This document shows positions 23,055 through 33,703 of a stretch of 64,000 nt of DNA, piece after piece. The DNA comes from Xenoacremonium recifei. Taxonomy: Eukaryota > Ascomycota > Sordariomycetes > Hypocreales > Nectriaceae. The position numbers and the translations under genes were made by a program. The notes under the pieces were generated by a model. That model searched no databases, was not told the origin of the DNA, and worked only from the letters and a program-made list of their open reading frames with translations. Where the stretch lies: the NCBI GenBank assembly GCA_012184525.1, contig WOFQ01000009.1, positions 620,001-684,000 of the forward strand, written 5' to 3'. The stretch's first letter is position 1. The number at the start of each line of letters is the position of its first letter.

Positions 23055-24484
23055 ATGACAGCAGTCGCCCCGACTCGTATTATCATTGACACCGACCCAG
23101 GTGTGGACGATGTAATCGCAATTCTTCTAGCTTTGTCTTCGAAAATTGAAGAGCTGGAAGTTCTGTTATTCTCTATTGTCCTAGGGAACACGTCCGTGGA
23201 CAAGTAAGTCTGAACAAGCTTCGCAACCCATGCAAAACGTTCCGGCTAATACTCGCCCTGGAAGCTGCTTGCGCAACCTTGTCTCAGTATTCCATACCAT
23301 TCAATTAGAAGACTCATGGCGCGAAGCAAAGGGGATTCCAGCTGCATTTACCAACCTGAAGACTTCGAAGCCCGTTATCGCTGTCGGAGCCAGTGAGCCA
23401 CTTGAAGAACCACTGGTTTTAGCTGATTACTACCGTGAGAAAGAAAAAAAAAGCTATCAGAGTGTGAATTGAGACTGACAAAGATAATCAGACGGAATTG
23501 ATGGTCTTGGAGGTGTACATCTAAGCGTAAGTCAAGTCGAGACGGCACATGGACCATATTAACATCTGATCATAGCACCCGCACTTATCACCCAAGGAAA
23601 CCTGGAGAGATCTTTTCAGACGCGATGTCGCTAGCAACAGTTCGGCAGATGCACCTGCACTCTTTACACCTTCTACTGAACCAGCGCACCGGGAAATTCT
23701 CAGAGTTTTGCGCGAAAGCGAGCCTGATACGATTACCATTGTTGCACTTGGTCCAATGACAAATCTGGCTCTTGCAGCAGCCGAGGATCCCGAGACCTTT
23801 CTTCGCGTCAAAGAGGTAGTTGCTATGACCGGAGCAGTAGATATCGAGGGAAATATGACGCCGGTAGCAGAGTTCAACAGCTATGCAGACGCTGTAGCGG
23901 CAGCGAGGATATTCGCTTTTACATCGCCTACGCCAGCGTCAACTATGCCTCCTGTAACTGGGAAATCTATTGCAAATTATCCGGCGACACTTTCCAAGTC
24001 TTTGAAACTGACCACCTTTCCCCTCGACATAACAACCGCGCACCCACTTCATAAGTCCCTCTTTGATGCAAAGATCTCTCCTCTGATCCAGGCCGGGAGT
24101 CCGTTGGCAACATGGATGAATGTCTTCATCTCTAAGACATTCGACAAAGTCAGCAGTCTATATACCTCCACCCAAGACCCAGCAATGACTCTTCACGACT
24201 CTCTCTGCATCTGGTATCTGCTGTCCCGCCAGGAAAACACGTGGACCCCATCTAAAAACTCGCCGGAAGACATCAGGGTTGAGACCGGTGGGCAATGGTG
24301 CAAGGGGCAACAGCTTATTGACCGCAGGGACCGCGTTGGGGGAGGCACAAACGATGAAATTATTGGAGATACGGGGAACTGGTTGCATTCCAAGATGGGA
24401 AATCGTGTGACAAGAATGCTTAAATCGCCTGGTCCGGAACTCTTCGCCCCTTTTCTACTTGAGCAGATATTTGGTAGCAAATAG
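23055..24484 (+). CDS. Inosine-uridine preferring nucleoside hydrolase (IUNH family)
   Basis: Four exons: 23055..23203, 23265..23434, 23492..23526, 23576..24484. They sum to 1263 bases and give 420 residues. The N-terminus carries the Ca2+-binding signature DTDPGVDD at residues 12-19, characteristic of nucleoside hydrolases. The conserved ADYYHGIDGLGG block is rebuilt across the second intron. ITIVALGPMTNLALA and EFNSYADAVAAARIF are the family's substrate-pocket segments, and TLHDSLCIWYLL fits the C-terminal catalytic-His region. The enzyme cleaves the N-glycosidic bond of ribonucleosides into base and ribose. The purine or pyrimidine preference cannot be read from sequence. Its divergent neighbour is a nucleoside transporter, so imported nucleosides would be the natural substrate. 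The start was chosen at the ATG just before the signature; an in-frame extension upstream is possible but unconserved. Confidence 0.9.
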
Positions 24485-25096
24485 CAACGAGGCAGGATGG
24501 CTCATGACGACTCAGTCAACAATACAATATCGAGATGATCTGTGCTCAGAAGAACACCACCCAGCTATACGACCATATCCCTGCATTTCCATTAATACTA
24601 AACCTTTGAGTGAGAATGTGAGAGTTGCTATAAGACACTATAACTACTTCTGCTACAACCCCCTTGATCAATTTTGCCAGGTTCCGAAAGCACATTTAGC
24701 AAACTTGTATGAGCCACTCTGAATCTGCACGATTCCACTTCATTTGACAGAATGTTTCTCGTAGAGGTTTCTCGACCATCTCGCTTGGCCCGCCTAGGTC
24801 AGATTTCGAAGGGCGTAGTGCCACCGGGTCAAAGACGCCCTATGGGTTCAACGTCTGTTTAACAATATATTTTCTAGTCTAAGTCAAATAAAATGGAGAC
24901 CCGGTAGTTCTTAACGGTTAACGGTAAGAGCACTGCTATTGCAATTCCTCGCCATAAAAATGTGTCTATTTCTTCATCAGGCTCTGTCTATCTGGGTGGG
25001 AATTACATAACCCTTTCCGCAATATTCACAGATTCAGTCGCCTTCTTCGAGCAAAGGAAAGCGGCAATTCAATCGACTTATTATAGTACGGCTAAA
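24485..25096. other. Intergenic upstream of the ACMSD-type gene
   Basis: About 600 bases. The frame of the next gene is open back to about 24962, but nothing before its ATG at 25097 looks conserved. Confidence 0.45.
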
Positions 25097-26160
25097 ATGC
25101 AACGTATCGACTTCCACAGCCATGCAGTGCCTGCAGGATGGAGGAAGTACTGCATGGAACTAGGGTGGGAGAAGCCCGATGGGATGGTAGGAATACCGGT
25201 GAGCAATCAGGTATTCCGATAGACCATGTAGAAAATTAACTCTTAGTCTAGGAATGGAGTGTTGAAGAGCACCTACGACTTATGGACCGTGCTCGTATCT
25301 CGAAAAGCGTGCTCAGCATTACGTCTCCTGGCACATATTTGTCGCCCGGAGATAGATCTCTGTGTGCCAAAATCACACGCGACACGAACTCGGAGTTGGC
25401 ACAGATTTGTGCCATGCATCCAGACCGCTTCTGTTACCTTGCCAGCTTACCTCTACCCGATGTAGAAGCTTCCATCAAGGAGATAGATTACGCATTGGAT
25501 CACCTTGGCGCAAAGGGGTTTGCAATCCTGACCAATGCCAATGGAGTGTACCTCGGGGACCCTTTGCTGGATAATGTGTTCAAGAAGCTCAACGAACGAA
25601 AGGCCATTGTCATGATCCATCCTACTACCTGTCACCTATGTCGCTCACCGGAGACGTCGTCCGGTCCAGAGGTGCGAGCGGATGACGCCGTGCCATTGCC
25701 ACAGTATCCGCGCCCAATGCTGGAATTCTTCTTCGACACAGCTCGCGCCGTAATTAATCTGATTTTGTCCAGGACAGCTGATCGGTACAGTGATATCACC
25801 TTCATTGTGCCTCATTGCGGGTCGGTACTCCCGCCCCTGATCGAGCGCTTCACGGCATACTCAAGCCGTGTATACGGCAACCTCGCCATTTCTAGCGATG
25901 ACGTGCGAACTCTATTCAAGACACGCTTCTACTTTGATCTAGCTGGATTCCCTTTCCCAGACCAGATTCATGGCTTGCTCAGGTTTACGGATTCTTCAAG
26001 GCTGTTGTACGGAACAGATTTTCCGTTTCTGCCAGCAGACGCAGTGGTTGAGACAGCTGGTGTCAATGATCGAGAGATGGGGCTTTTGTTTGACTTGGGA
26101 GCTCAAATGAATATTAATTCGGAAAATGCTCGTTCGCTGTTAGGTTGCACTGATCTTTGA
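25097..26160 (+). CDS. ACMSD-type amidohydrolase-2 family decarboxylase/hydrolase
   Basis: Exons 25097..25198 and 25252..26160 (53-base intron, phase 0) give 336 residues. The TIM-barrel metal site is visible: the N-terminal DFHSHAVP (H-x-H), the His of IVMIHPTT, the His of FIVPHCGS, and the Asp of LLYGTDFPF. These four blocks in this order define the amidohydrolase-2/ACMSD group, which contains Zn-dependent non-oxidative decarboxylases. Members act on 2-amino-3-carboxymuconate semialdehyde, 6-methylsalicylate, resorcylate and, in fungi, 5-carboxyuracil (isoorotate). Which substrate applies cannot be told from sequence alone. The neighbouring dioxygenase and nucleoside-hydrolase genes make a pyrimidine acid such as isoorotate a reasonable guess (inference). 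Confidence 0.82.
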
Positions 26161-26730
26161 TCGCGGTTGATCATTGTACATAGTCTCTACAAAAATCGAT
26201 GAGAAGCTTCTAACAGTCTGCACACATTGCCCAAATTGAACAACCGAAGCTGCTACAGCTGGGACCTGGTAGGATTTTGCATAGCCCTTTGACTCGAATT
26301 ATCCATTTTGTGACGATGATAAGATAGATCAAGCCCATCTCTTCAAAGTTCGCAAGAGTGTTACAGTACGCCAAGATACCATGATAACTATTATTTCATC
26401 TTCCTTTGACCCAGTCAACCTGCGCCCTATGATTAAATTAGTTTTCAGGGCTATATTAATATCGTGTAGTCAAGGGACTCGTCATCCATGGTGGATGAAA
26501 TTGTCGTTTCTGCTGATCCGATCAAAGCGCGCCCTACTGCGACAATATCTCCCATAAAAGTAAGAATAGAACTGGTCAAACGAGACACAGTTACAAAGTT
26601 TCCAAGCTAGGATTCTCGTGTTATAGGGAAACTCATCGCTCAATTAATGAAGAGACACAATTTATATGACCTTCTCCAAATTATATCAGCCCAAAAATAG
26701 CGACACACAGCTTACTGGTGCTACAAAGCC
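26161..26730. promoter_or_regulatory. Upstream region of the dioxygenase gene with GATA-type sites
   Basis: HGATAR matches lie at 26317..26322 (TGATAA), 26322..26327 (AGATAG, overlapping by one base) and 26392..26397 (TGATAA). The close pair is the kind of arrangement bound by AreA-type factors. No gene was seen. Confidence 0.35.
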
Positions 26731-27799
26731 ATGACTGACATTAAAAGTGAAATCCCTATCATCGACCTGCAGCCCTGGCTGGACAGAACTGCGCCCGACG
26801 ATGTCGTCGCAAAGGTGCGTTCAGCTTGCAAGACATACGGCTTTTTCCAGCTAGTAGGGCATAACGTACCGATCGAACTGCAACAACAGGCATTCGTTTG
26901 CGCCAAGAGGTTCTTCTCATTGCCGCTAGACCAGAAGCTCTTGTTAGCTAAAGACCCGATGTCAGGGCGAGGATACGAGGCAATTGGAACGCAGGCTTTG
27001 CAGACGGGGGCAGCACCGGATCAGAAGGAGGTACATGGCATATCGCATACCAGCATCCTGTCGCAGCCAAGCTGATTTACATATTAGGCAATGCGTATTG
27101 GACGGGATGTCCCGCCAAATGATCCGAAATACGGCACTTACCTCTACGGCCCCAACCGTTGGCCGGATCTACCAGAGGACGAATTTAAACAGCCAATCAT
27201 GGAGTTTCGGGAGCATTTACTTCGGCTAGCAACAGAGATCATGAAGATCCTGGCAAAGGGTCTGCCATATAGCGATGATGTATTCGACGACTTCATGCGT
27301 GACCCTGTCGCCAGTGTGAAGTTGTTACACTACCCACCCCAGCCGATACATGGAGAGGCACAGCTAGGAGGTAAATCCACCTTATGTTCACATCATAGTT
27401 CATGACTCTTGTCTCCTTGTTTTCATTCTGACTCATTGGATAGCTGGGGCTCACACTGATTTCGGAGCCATCACACTACTGTTGCAACACCCTGGCCAAG
27501 AAGGCCTTCAAGTCTTGCACCCGGCTATAGATGCTTGGATACCCGTCCCAACCTCCGAGAACACCTTCGTCGTCAATGTCGGTGATGTGCTATCTGCTTG
27601 GACTAATAATGCGTATCGGAGTGCTCTGCACCGCGTCATAAACACCAGCCCAAGTGACCGATATAGTATTCCCTTCTTCTACGATGGCACCATGACGACA
27701 GAAATGCATCCCCTTGGAGCCACCACTGAGCTGAAGACCAAAAAGACGATAGAACAACACTTTCGAGAAAGGTTCGGAATTGCAGACTTAAAGAAGTAG
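26731..27799 (+). CDS. 2-oxoglutarate/Fe(II)-dependent dioxygenase (thymine-7-hydroxylase-like candidate)
   Basis: Exons 26731..27030, 27088..27370 and 27444..27799 sum to 939 bases and give 312 residues. The N-terminal DIOX_N block (IPIIDLQPWL, then ACKTYGFFQLVGHNV) is followed by the double-stranded beta-helix core. The metal triad is H198-x-D200 (AGAHTDFG) and H257 (SALHRVIN). The 2-oxoglutarate anchor is R267-x-S269 (DRYSIPFF). This is the isopenicillin-N-synthase-like plant/fungal 2OG oxygenase layout, the group that includes fungal thymine-7-hydroxylase and pyrimidine deoxynucleoside 2'-hydroxylase. The segment PPNDPKYGTYLYGPNRWP is typical of fungal members. Substrate assignment is inferred from the adjacent nucleoside hydrolase and ACMSD-type genes, and other small-molecule substrates remain possible. 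No signal peptide is visible. Confidence 0.85.
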
Positions 27800-28205
27800 G
27801 ATAATCAATGGTTCCCTCTCAGGCAGGTGGCCAAGCGGTGGGTGGGCTATCTTGGAGGGCAGCCAGTCTAGTCCCGTCAGCGCCTCAGGTCACAATATCA
27901 AAATCTATAAGTAATTCATTCAAGTATGATCCATTGGATCAAATGAGACGAGAACGAAGCACAGATTATCATAGGGGCTTCTGTGAATCACTGAGCCTGT
28001 AGTATATACGTCAGGTATGCAGGGTCCTGAGAACTTGTTTCAACAGCACGGACTGAGTGTAAGTGGACGTTGTAAACTTCAAAATGTATATCATAAAAGT
28101 ACAAGGCCTCGATTATGTATATATGTGTGTATGTATGAGTCTATATCTGTATCTATATTCGCATGCAACGGCATTCTACTCTAATTTTCAGTCTTTTGTC
28201 TGGTA
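27800..28205. other. Intergenic at the right edge of the catabolic run
   Basis: Convergent 3' ends. Some ATGT/TATA-rich microrepeats lie around 28110-28150. No gene seen. Confidence 0.5.
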
Positions 28206-30123
28206 TCATGTCCTCACCGGGCTCGCCGCGCCAAACTCCACGCGCTGCAGTCCCAGCACCCTCTTCACCATCAACCACATCTCAAACGCCTCGAGCTTAG
28301 CCTCGACGCGCACGAAGCCTAGCCAGGCGATGACGACACGCAGAGCATTGGGCGGCCAGAACAGACTGCGACCCCTTTCGCGAATCTCGTCCAGGCGCTC
28401 GTGGAAGACGGTCCGCGCGCAGTACCGTGCCAGGATCATGAAGCTGCGAATCGGCCCCTGGCGCGTGTGCAGGTTCTCGTCCAGGCTGCGTGTCAGGTCG
28501 TTTGTCTTGAGGATTAGGAGAATGATGCGCGGCACGCGGGATAGCAGTTGCACCAGGTCTACAATCAGGCCCTCCTGGAGCGCGCCGCTCATGTTGCTCT
28601 CCTCGGCGGCGGTGCGCGTCTTCAGGATGCTGCCGCTCTGGCTGACGACGCTGAAGTCGCGGCCTGTGATAGCCGAGGCAAATAGGGGGAAGTCATCATC
28701 GGTGATGCCGGCTACCTCGCGCGCGTACGTTCGCATGCGCTCCATGTCACCGTCGATGACCGCCAACCACATCTTGGCGTAGGAGCGTCGCAGCGGTAGC
28801 GGGATGTCACGATATAGTCCGTGGTCGTAGAGGATCAGGTCGAAGTTGGGCCCGCGGCCGAGGAGGCCACGACGTGAGTCGTTGCGGCGGATGGCGATGT
28901 TTCCGCCATGAGGATCGCAGTGCAGTGGCGCGCCATCACCGAAAATCATTTCGTTGAAGATGTGCGCCAGCGTCGCCGACACCTCGTCGCGGTCGATGCC
29001 GTTTGAGTCCAGGAAGGGTAGGTCGTCGAGCCGGTGGCCGGACTCGCAAGCCATGACAAGGATGCGCTTCTTGGCCCAGAGCACCTCGGGGATGACCAGT
29101 GGCAGGTCCGGCAGCTTGGCGAAGTGCTCCTTCATGCGCCGAGCATTATGCGCCTCCTCTTCGAAGTCCAACTCCTTTGGCAGGGAGATGTCCATCTCAG
29201 CCGACAGCCACTCCAGGTCGTACTCGGGGAAGAAGCGCTTCAGTGTGGAAAACGTATACCGCGTGAGGGCCAGGTCAAGGGGTGCCCAGGCCTCCAGCTC
29301 AGGGTGCTGGACCTTGACGGCGACCTTTCGTCCGGTCTCCTTGACGGTCGCCAAATGGACCTGGGCCAGCGATGCGGCACCAATTGGCTCGTCTGCGAAG
29401 TCGGAGAAGTACTCCCAAAGATCCTCGCCAGTGTCTTTGCGGAACATGGCCTCCACAGAGTCGAATGAAGAGACAGGGCACTTGTCTTGCAGAGGTATAA
29501 ATGTGTTCGTCCACTCAGGAGGTAGCAGATAGTTCATCGCGCTCTGCATGCTATTAGTATCTCATATGCATCGAAGAGGTCCAATGGCGCATACCAAATG
29601 CTGGCCCAATTTGATGAAGATTCCTCCATTCTTTTCCAGGACCTTGAGCGTTCGATCCGCACACCGTTGGTGGCATGCACGCAAAACCTGGTTTTGTTCC
29701 TCTTCATCCTGTATCGCAGCCTTGGCGTTCAACGTCGTGCGGTAACTACCACTCCATTAGCCTCCCATAGCGATTGCGCAAAAAGCCATTGTCGCCATAC
29801 TCGTTGATACAGATGGCCAGCGCCGCAGCCACCCGCCCCGTACGCTCAGCTGCCTCATATCCGTTCTTGATGTCGTCCGTAAACGCCAACGTACCAACGC
29901 CGGCGGCCGCAGTGCCCCCCGAAGCAAGGAGTACAATGCGACTCGGGCCCCCTCGTCTCGATCCGCTACCTCGCGAGCCCTTTCCTGAGGCAAAACCCCT
30001 TGTCCCAATGCATCGCAAAGGCTTGCTGCGTACCAATTGACTTCGGCAGGTCGAGCAGGTCCACGGGCGGGCGGCAATGCGGGATGCGAGGGCCGGAAGG
30101 GCGAGGGCAGCGTTGGCCTTCAT
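28206..30123 (-). CDS. Mitochondrial UbiB/ABC1 (ADCK) atypical kinase-like protein
   Basis: Exons (minus strand) are 29801..30123, 29595..29745 and 28206..29543, summing to 1812 bases and 603 residues. The N-terminus is Arg/Ala/Ser-rich and looks like a mitochondrial presequence, followed by one hydrophobic segment. The UbiB-specific KxGQ motif is present as FIKLGQHL. The Ala-rich loop that replaces a normal kinase P-loop appears as IGAASLAQVHLA. The invariant Lys is in VAVKVQHP. The catalytic and metal motifs read HCDPHGGNIAI and ILYDHGLYRDI. ABC1-family proteins control coenzyme Q synthesis or distribution in mitochondria. The yeast Cqd1/Cqd2 group, with its N-terminal hydrophobic segment, is the closest architecture I can name, but paralogue assignment is uncertain. 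Confidence 0.88.
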
Positions 30124-30616
30124 CGGAGAGCGCGCTCTCTATATAGCGATTCGTTGGGGTGGGATCTAAGGGGAGTTCTTCATCCTCAGCAAGTCCAGAA
30201 ATTCAGTACAAAGCGACATGCAAAGAATCTATAGGAAATCAAAGTCTTGAAGAAGTTGTCTCAGGTCATGTCGTCACGGTCGACAGATTTTCGTCTCGGT
30301 GTGCCGACTCACCGATCTGCTCCGTCCGTCCAATTCGGTTGGGGCCGGAGTCTCGGGCGCAGCCACAGCCGCGGCATGTCTTCAGCCACACTTTAGCTTG
30401 TGCAGCCCGCTGACCTAATTTATTTTGGCTGCCCCGCACGTGATAGCGCGCCACCGCGGACCGCGTCAAGTAGGCGTCCAGGCGCTCAATTACTCTACAC
30501 CTGCCATCATCAATCAATCTCGCAGCTCTGGCCAGGACTCTTTCCATTGCCGAATTCCAGCTCCCAGACCTCGATTGAACTTGATGCAACAGCGATCTTC
30601 CACTAAACACGACAAG
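30124..30616. other. Divergent intergenic region
   Basis: 493 bases between the ABC1-family gene and an uncharacterised gene. No distinct motif recognised. Confidence 0.5.
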
Positions 30617-31359
30617 ATGCTGTCTTTTGCGCCGACCCCGATCTTCTCTGGCACCTGGGACCATCGCCCTGTCGTGTCGTCGCCCCTCTCCTCGTCGCCC
30701 ATTCGAGCCTCTTCGCCCACGTCACCTTTCGAGAAGACCGCGTCTTCGCAGCGACAGATCCAGTCGTCACCGATCCAGCCTCCGAAGTTTAAGTTCGCAT
30801 CGCGACCGGCGCGTCCGAATCCCGTGGTCCGCAAACGCGAGGACGCCCAGGCAGCCCGGCGGAATCTCTTTCTTCAGAATGTGCGCCAGAAGGCCGACGA
30901 CAAGAAGTGGCAGCGGAGAGACATTGAAGGACAGGTAAGACAATACGACGATATCAAAAGCATCTTCCGCTTACACATTTCCTGCAGTTCTTGAAGAACT
31001 CTTGGCTCCAAGACCAGGGACAGCTCTCGCAGGGCGCGCCAGAGATATCAGATGCAGATATCGAGGACGCCATTTCTTTCTCGCAACAACCATCCAACTC
31101 GGAGCCCCAGCAGCAAGACGAGATGATGCTGGATGGTATCATGGAGGAGGATGAGGAGCTCGAAGCTATGTTCGCATCCTACGAGGAACAACAGCACCAG
31201 CAGCAGCCTCCCGTTTCAAGGCCACCATCTCCGTCGATGTCTGACGAGGAGTACGATGACATCTTTGCCGAGCTAATGTCGCAAGAGCAACCGCAACACA
31301 ATGGCCATCATGCCTTTTCAGATCAGATGGATATGACCGATGATCACGATATGCTGTGA
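30617..31359 (+). CDS. Uncharacterised protein with disordered basic N-terminus and acidic C-terminus
   Basis: Exons 30617..30934 and 30988..31359 give 229 residues. I do not recognise a named family. The N-terminal third is Ser/Pro-rich with several SP and SSP sites (possible CDK or MAP-kinase sites). A basic helical block (VRKREDAQAARRNLFLQNV, followed by KKWQRRD) crosses towards the intron and is the most likely conserved part. After FLKNSWL the rest is acidic, Gln-rich and low-complexity, ending in Met/Asp repeats. There is no membrane segment. The in-phase intron, good codon bias and start context (ACAAGATG) support a real gene. It is convergent with PEX19, 193 bases apart. A small nuclear or cell-cycle-related disordered protein is a guess only. 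Confidence 0.7.
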
Positions 31360-31552
31360 TGAATCAATTTTGCTTTTTGGGGACTTGTATGTCGGCGTTT
31401 CGGTAGGCTAAGAGGACAAAGCCGCAAGGGAACGGCTCTGGGTCAAGGTGTTCGGCGAAAAGTGTTTGTTTAAGTCACAAGTCCTGTACAAAATATTCCG
31501 TATATGGGTATATATGTTGAGTATGCACACAATATCCAACAATAATTGGCAT

Positions 31553-32839
31553 CTACTGCGGGTTACATGATTCGTCTGGCATGTCAAGAGCATCTTGTGC
31601 AGATGGCAGGTCTCCAACCAGATCTGCGGGCGGTGACCCTTGTGCTTGCATCTGTACAAAGTTAGCATCTAAACTTATTTGTTGAGGCGAGGTTAAGGAG
31701 AGGTGCTATCTGCGTTACCTTTTGCATTCTGTCTACAATAATTTCTCGGTCTGCCGGGTTCGAGTCCGAGTAGGTCGGCTCCTCAAACTTGGCCACAAGT
31801 TCTTGCACGAGTCGATACTGCTCGTCGAACCGCGCCATGTCCTCCTTGGGTGCCGTGTCGCGGTTATCAGCGAGCCATTTGGGGAACTTGTCGCGGAGCT
31901 CCCTCATGGGCTCGTAGAGGATCTCCTTGTTGGTGAGCTGTTCCATCATGTTCATGAGCATCTTGGAGAAGTCTTCCTCGCTGCCTGGTGCATTTGGATC
32001 GCCAGTGCCCATTTGCTTCAGCAGCTCGCTCATGAAATCGTCGGACGCTCCTGAGGCGGCGGCAGCCGTGGCCTGGTCACCCGATGCTTGCATGCGTTCC
32101 ATGGTCTTGCGAATGGTCTCCTGGAAGGAAGCGTCATCAGCCGAGGTTGGAGGAGCTTTGTCTTTGCCCTTGTCCTGGCTAGGACCAGAAGCCTTTTCCT
32201 CTTCCGCGGCGGCAGCACTGATCTGTCGGAACATGTCGTCAAACTCCTTTTGCATTTCGGGCTGAAAAGAGGGCGGTGAGTAAAGGTCTAGCTAGTTGTT
32301 CTGTTCTGAGGAAACGTACGTTGCTGTCAAGCTGTCCGAGAAGATCAGCCATGCCCGCCTCCAACTGTTTAGCAAAGTCATCAGATGAGAAAGCCTCGTC
32401 AAGGGCTGGCTCATTTGCAACGCCGGGGGCAGCAGTGGCAGCGGGAACTGAAGCGGGAGGAGGAGCATTTGCTGGCTCTGTCTGAACTGAACGAGGTGGT
32501 TCTGCGGACTTCTTTGGTTCTAACCGGACTGACGAGAAGTCGTCTAGCATATCTAGGAGGAGGTTTAGCTGTCTTTCTATGTTTAAGAATGATGCGAAGT
32601 ATGAGCTCACCATCGAGATCATCGAGGTCATCCTCATCAGGGTCTGGGAAGTCCTCATATTCGTCTACTGGAGGCGGGTTGACCTCGACCTGCGCAGGAG
32701 CAGTAGCTGGGATCGTAGCAGCAGCGGGAGCAGCAGCGGCAGCAGGCGCTGAGACTGAAGCAGGAGCAATATTCTCTTTCACAGCTGGCTTGACATCCTC
32801 CTTGGGCGTGGAGTCTGTTGCGCCAGTCCCCGCTTCCAT
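31553..32839 (-). CDS. pex19: Peroxin 19, peroxisomal membrane protein chaperone/receptor
   Basis: Four exons (minus strand): 32611..32839, 32320..32552, 31719..32261, 31553..31651. They sum to 1104 bases and give 367 residues. The N-terminal half is acidic and Ala/Pro-rich with the DFPDPDEDDLDDLD stretch, which fits the Pex3-binding region. FSSDDFAKQLEAGMADLLGQ is the conserved Pex19 amphipathic block. The C-terminal domain (EILYEPMRELRDKFPKWL, then VAKFEEPTYSDSN) binds membrane-protein targeting signals. The last exon ends in CNPQ, a CaaX-type farnesylation motif as in yeast and human PEX19. The protein shuttles from cytosol to peroxisome and delivers peroxisomal membrane proteins. It is divergent from ubc9. 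Confidence 0.94.
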
Positions 32840-33703
32840 GATGGCTTCACTTCAACGTCCGTGCCAGCTGCTGGGGAATGAGGGCGAAGGAGGGGAAGGC
32901 GTGATGGCGACACGTGTGCCGCTATCAGCAAAGGGCGGCACGGGGAGCTGATGCTGTGAGACGGATGCTCTACGCGGTGAAAAGACGAAACAATATAGCG
33001 TCAAGCTGACCATCGACAGTTGTGAGGTTAGGAAAACGAGGCTTGACAACGCGCCTCACCGTTGAAGCTGGCTGGCCCCTGCAAGCCGAGGGATTGCCTT
33101 GTACGGCTAACACCCGACGCCTTGTTGGAAGGTTCCAGCTTCTCAGGCACCTCAGTGACCTGCTGGCGTTACCCCTCGTTCAACCGCTAGAGGAGACAAC
33201 TACAGGGCGCTTCAGGGCTTGAGCACGCGCCGAGGTACCTAATTCGCCGCTACCTTAGCTTTTAGGCACACTAGGCTCCGGCCGTTACCTAACATCAGTC
33301 TCTACAGAGGACGGACGTGAAGGTTCCATTGAGGCTGCTTCACTGCCACTGTACGGCTTTTTTTTGTCCGCCTCGCCGTTGCGCCTGCTTCGACGCATCG
33401 TTCACGGCCATTCACGGAGCCAAAGTGCAACTGCCTTCCATCCTCAGGCTCCTCTTTTCATCCACCTCAGAACTTTGCTTCTCCCAACGACTCACCCTCT
33501 ACCATTCCTTTCTTCTTCGCAAAGAGAAGACAAACAACGCTTCCGTTCCCGCGACTTTTCCCAAGCCCTGAAGCGCTCTTTTCGCACAGGCTACGCCCTC
33601 ATCATCGCACACGCCCAACATTCCGTCAGGCCGCCGAGCCACGCACGATTTCGCACCCAACAACCCCTTCGCACCCCGAAACGACATCTCCTAAAACATC
33701 GTC
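32840..33703. other. Divergent promoter region of pex19 and ubc9
   Basis: 864 bases without a supported gene. The ubc9 side holds a long C/T-rich leader (about 33420-33700), usual for highly expressed fungal genes. Confidence 0.5.

Noticed and set aside
13256..27799. Secondary-metabolite biosynthetic cluster
   Set aside because: No polyketide synthase, nonribosomal peptide synthetase, terpene cyclase or P450 is present. The enzymes fit catabolism better.
28063..28782. Plus-strand open frame of about 240 codons
   Set aside because: It is antisense to the ABC1-family gene, whose motifs are unmistakable. The opposing frame is a GC-rich shadow.
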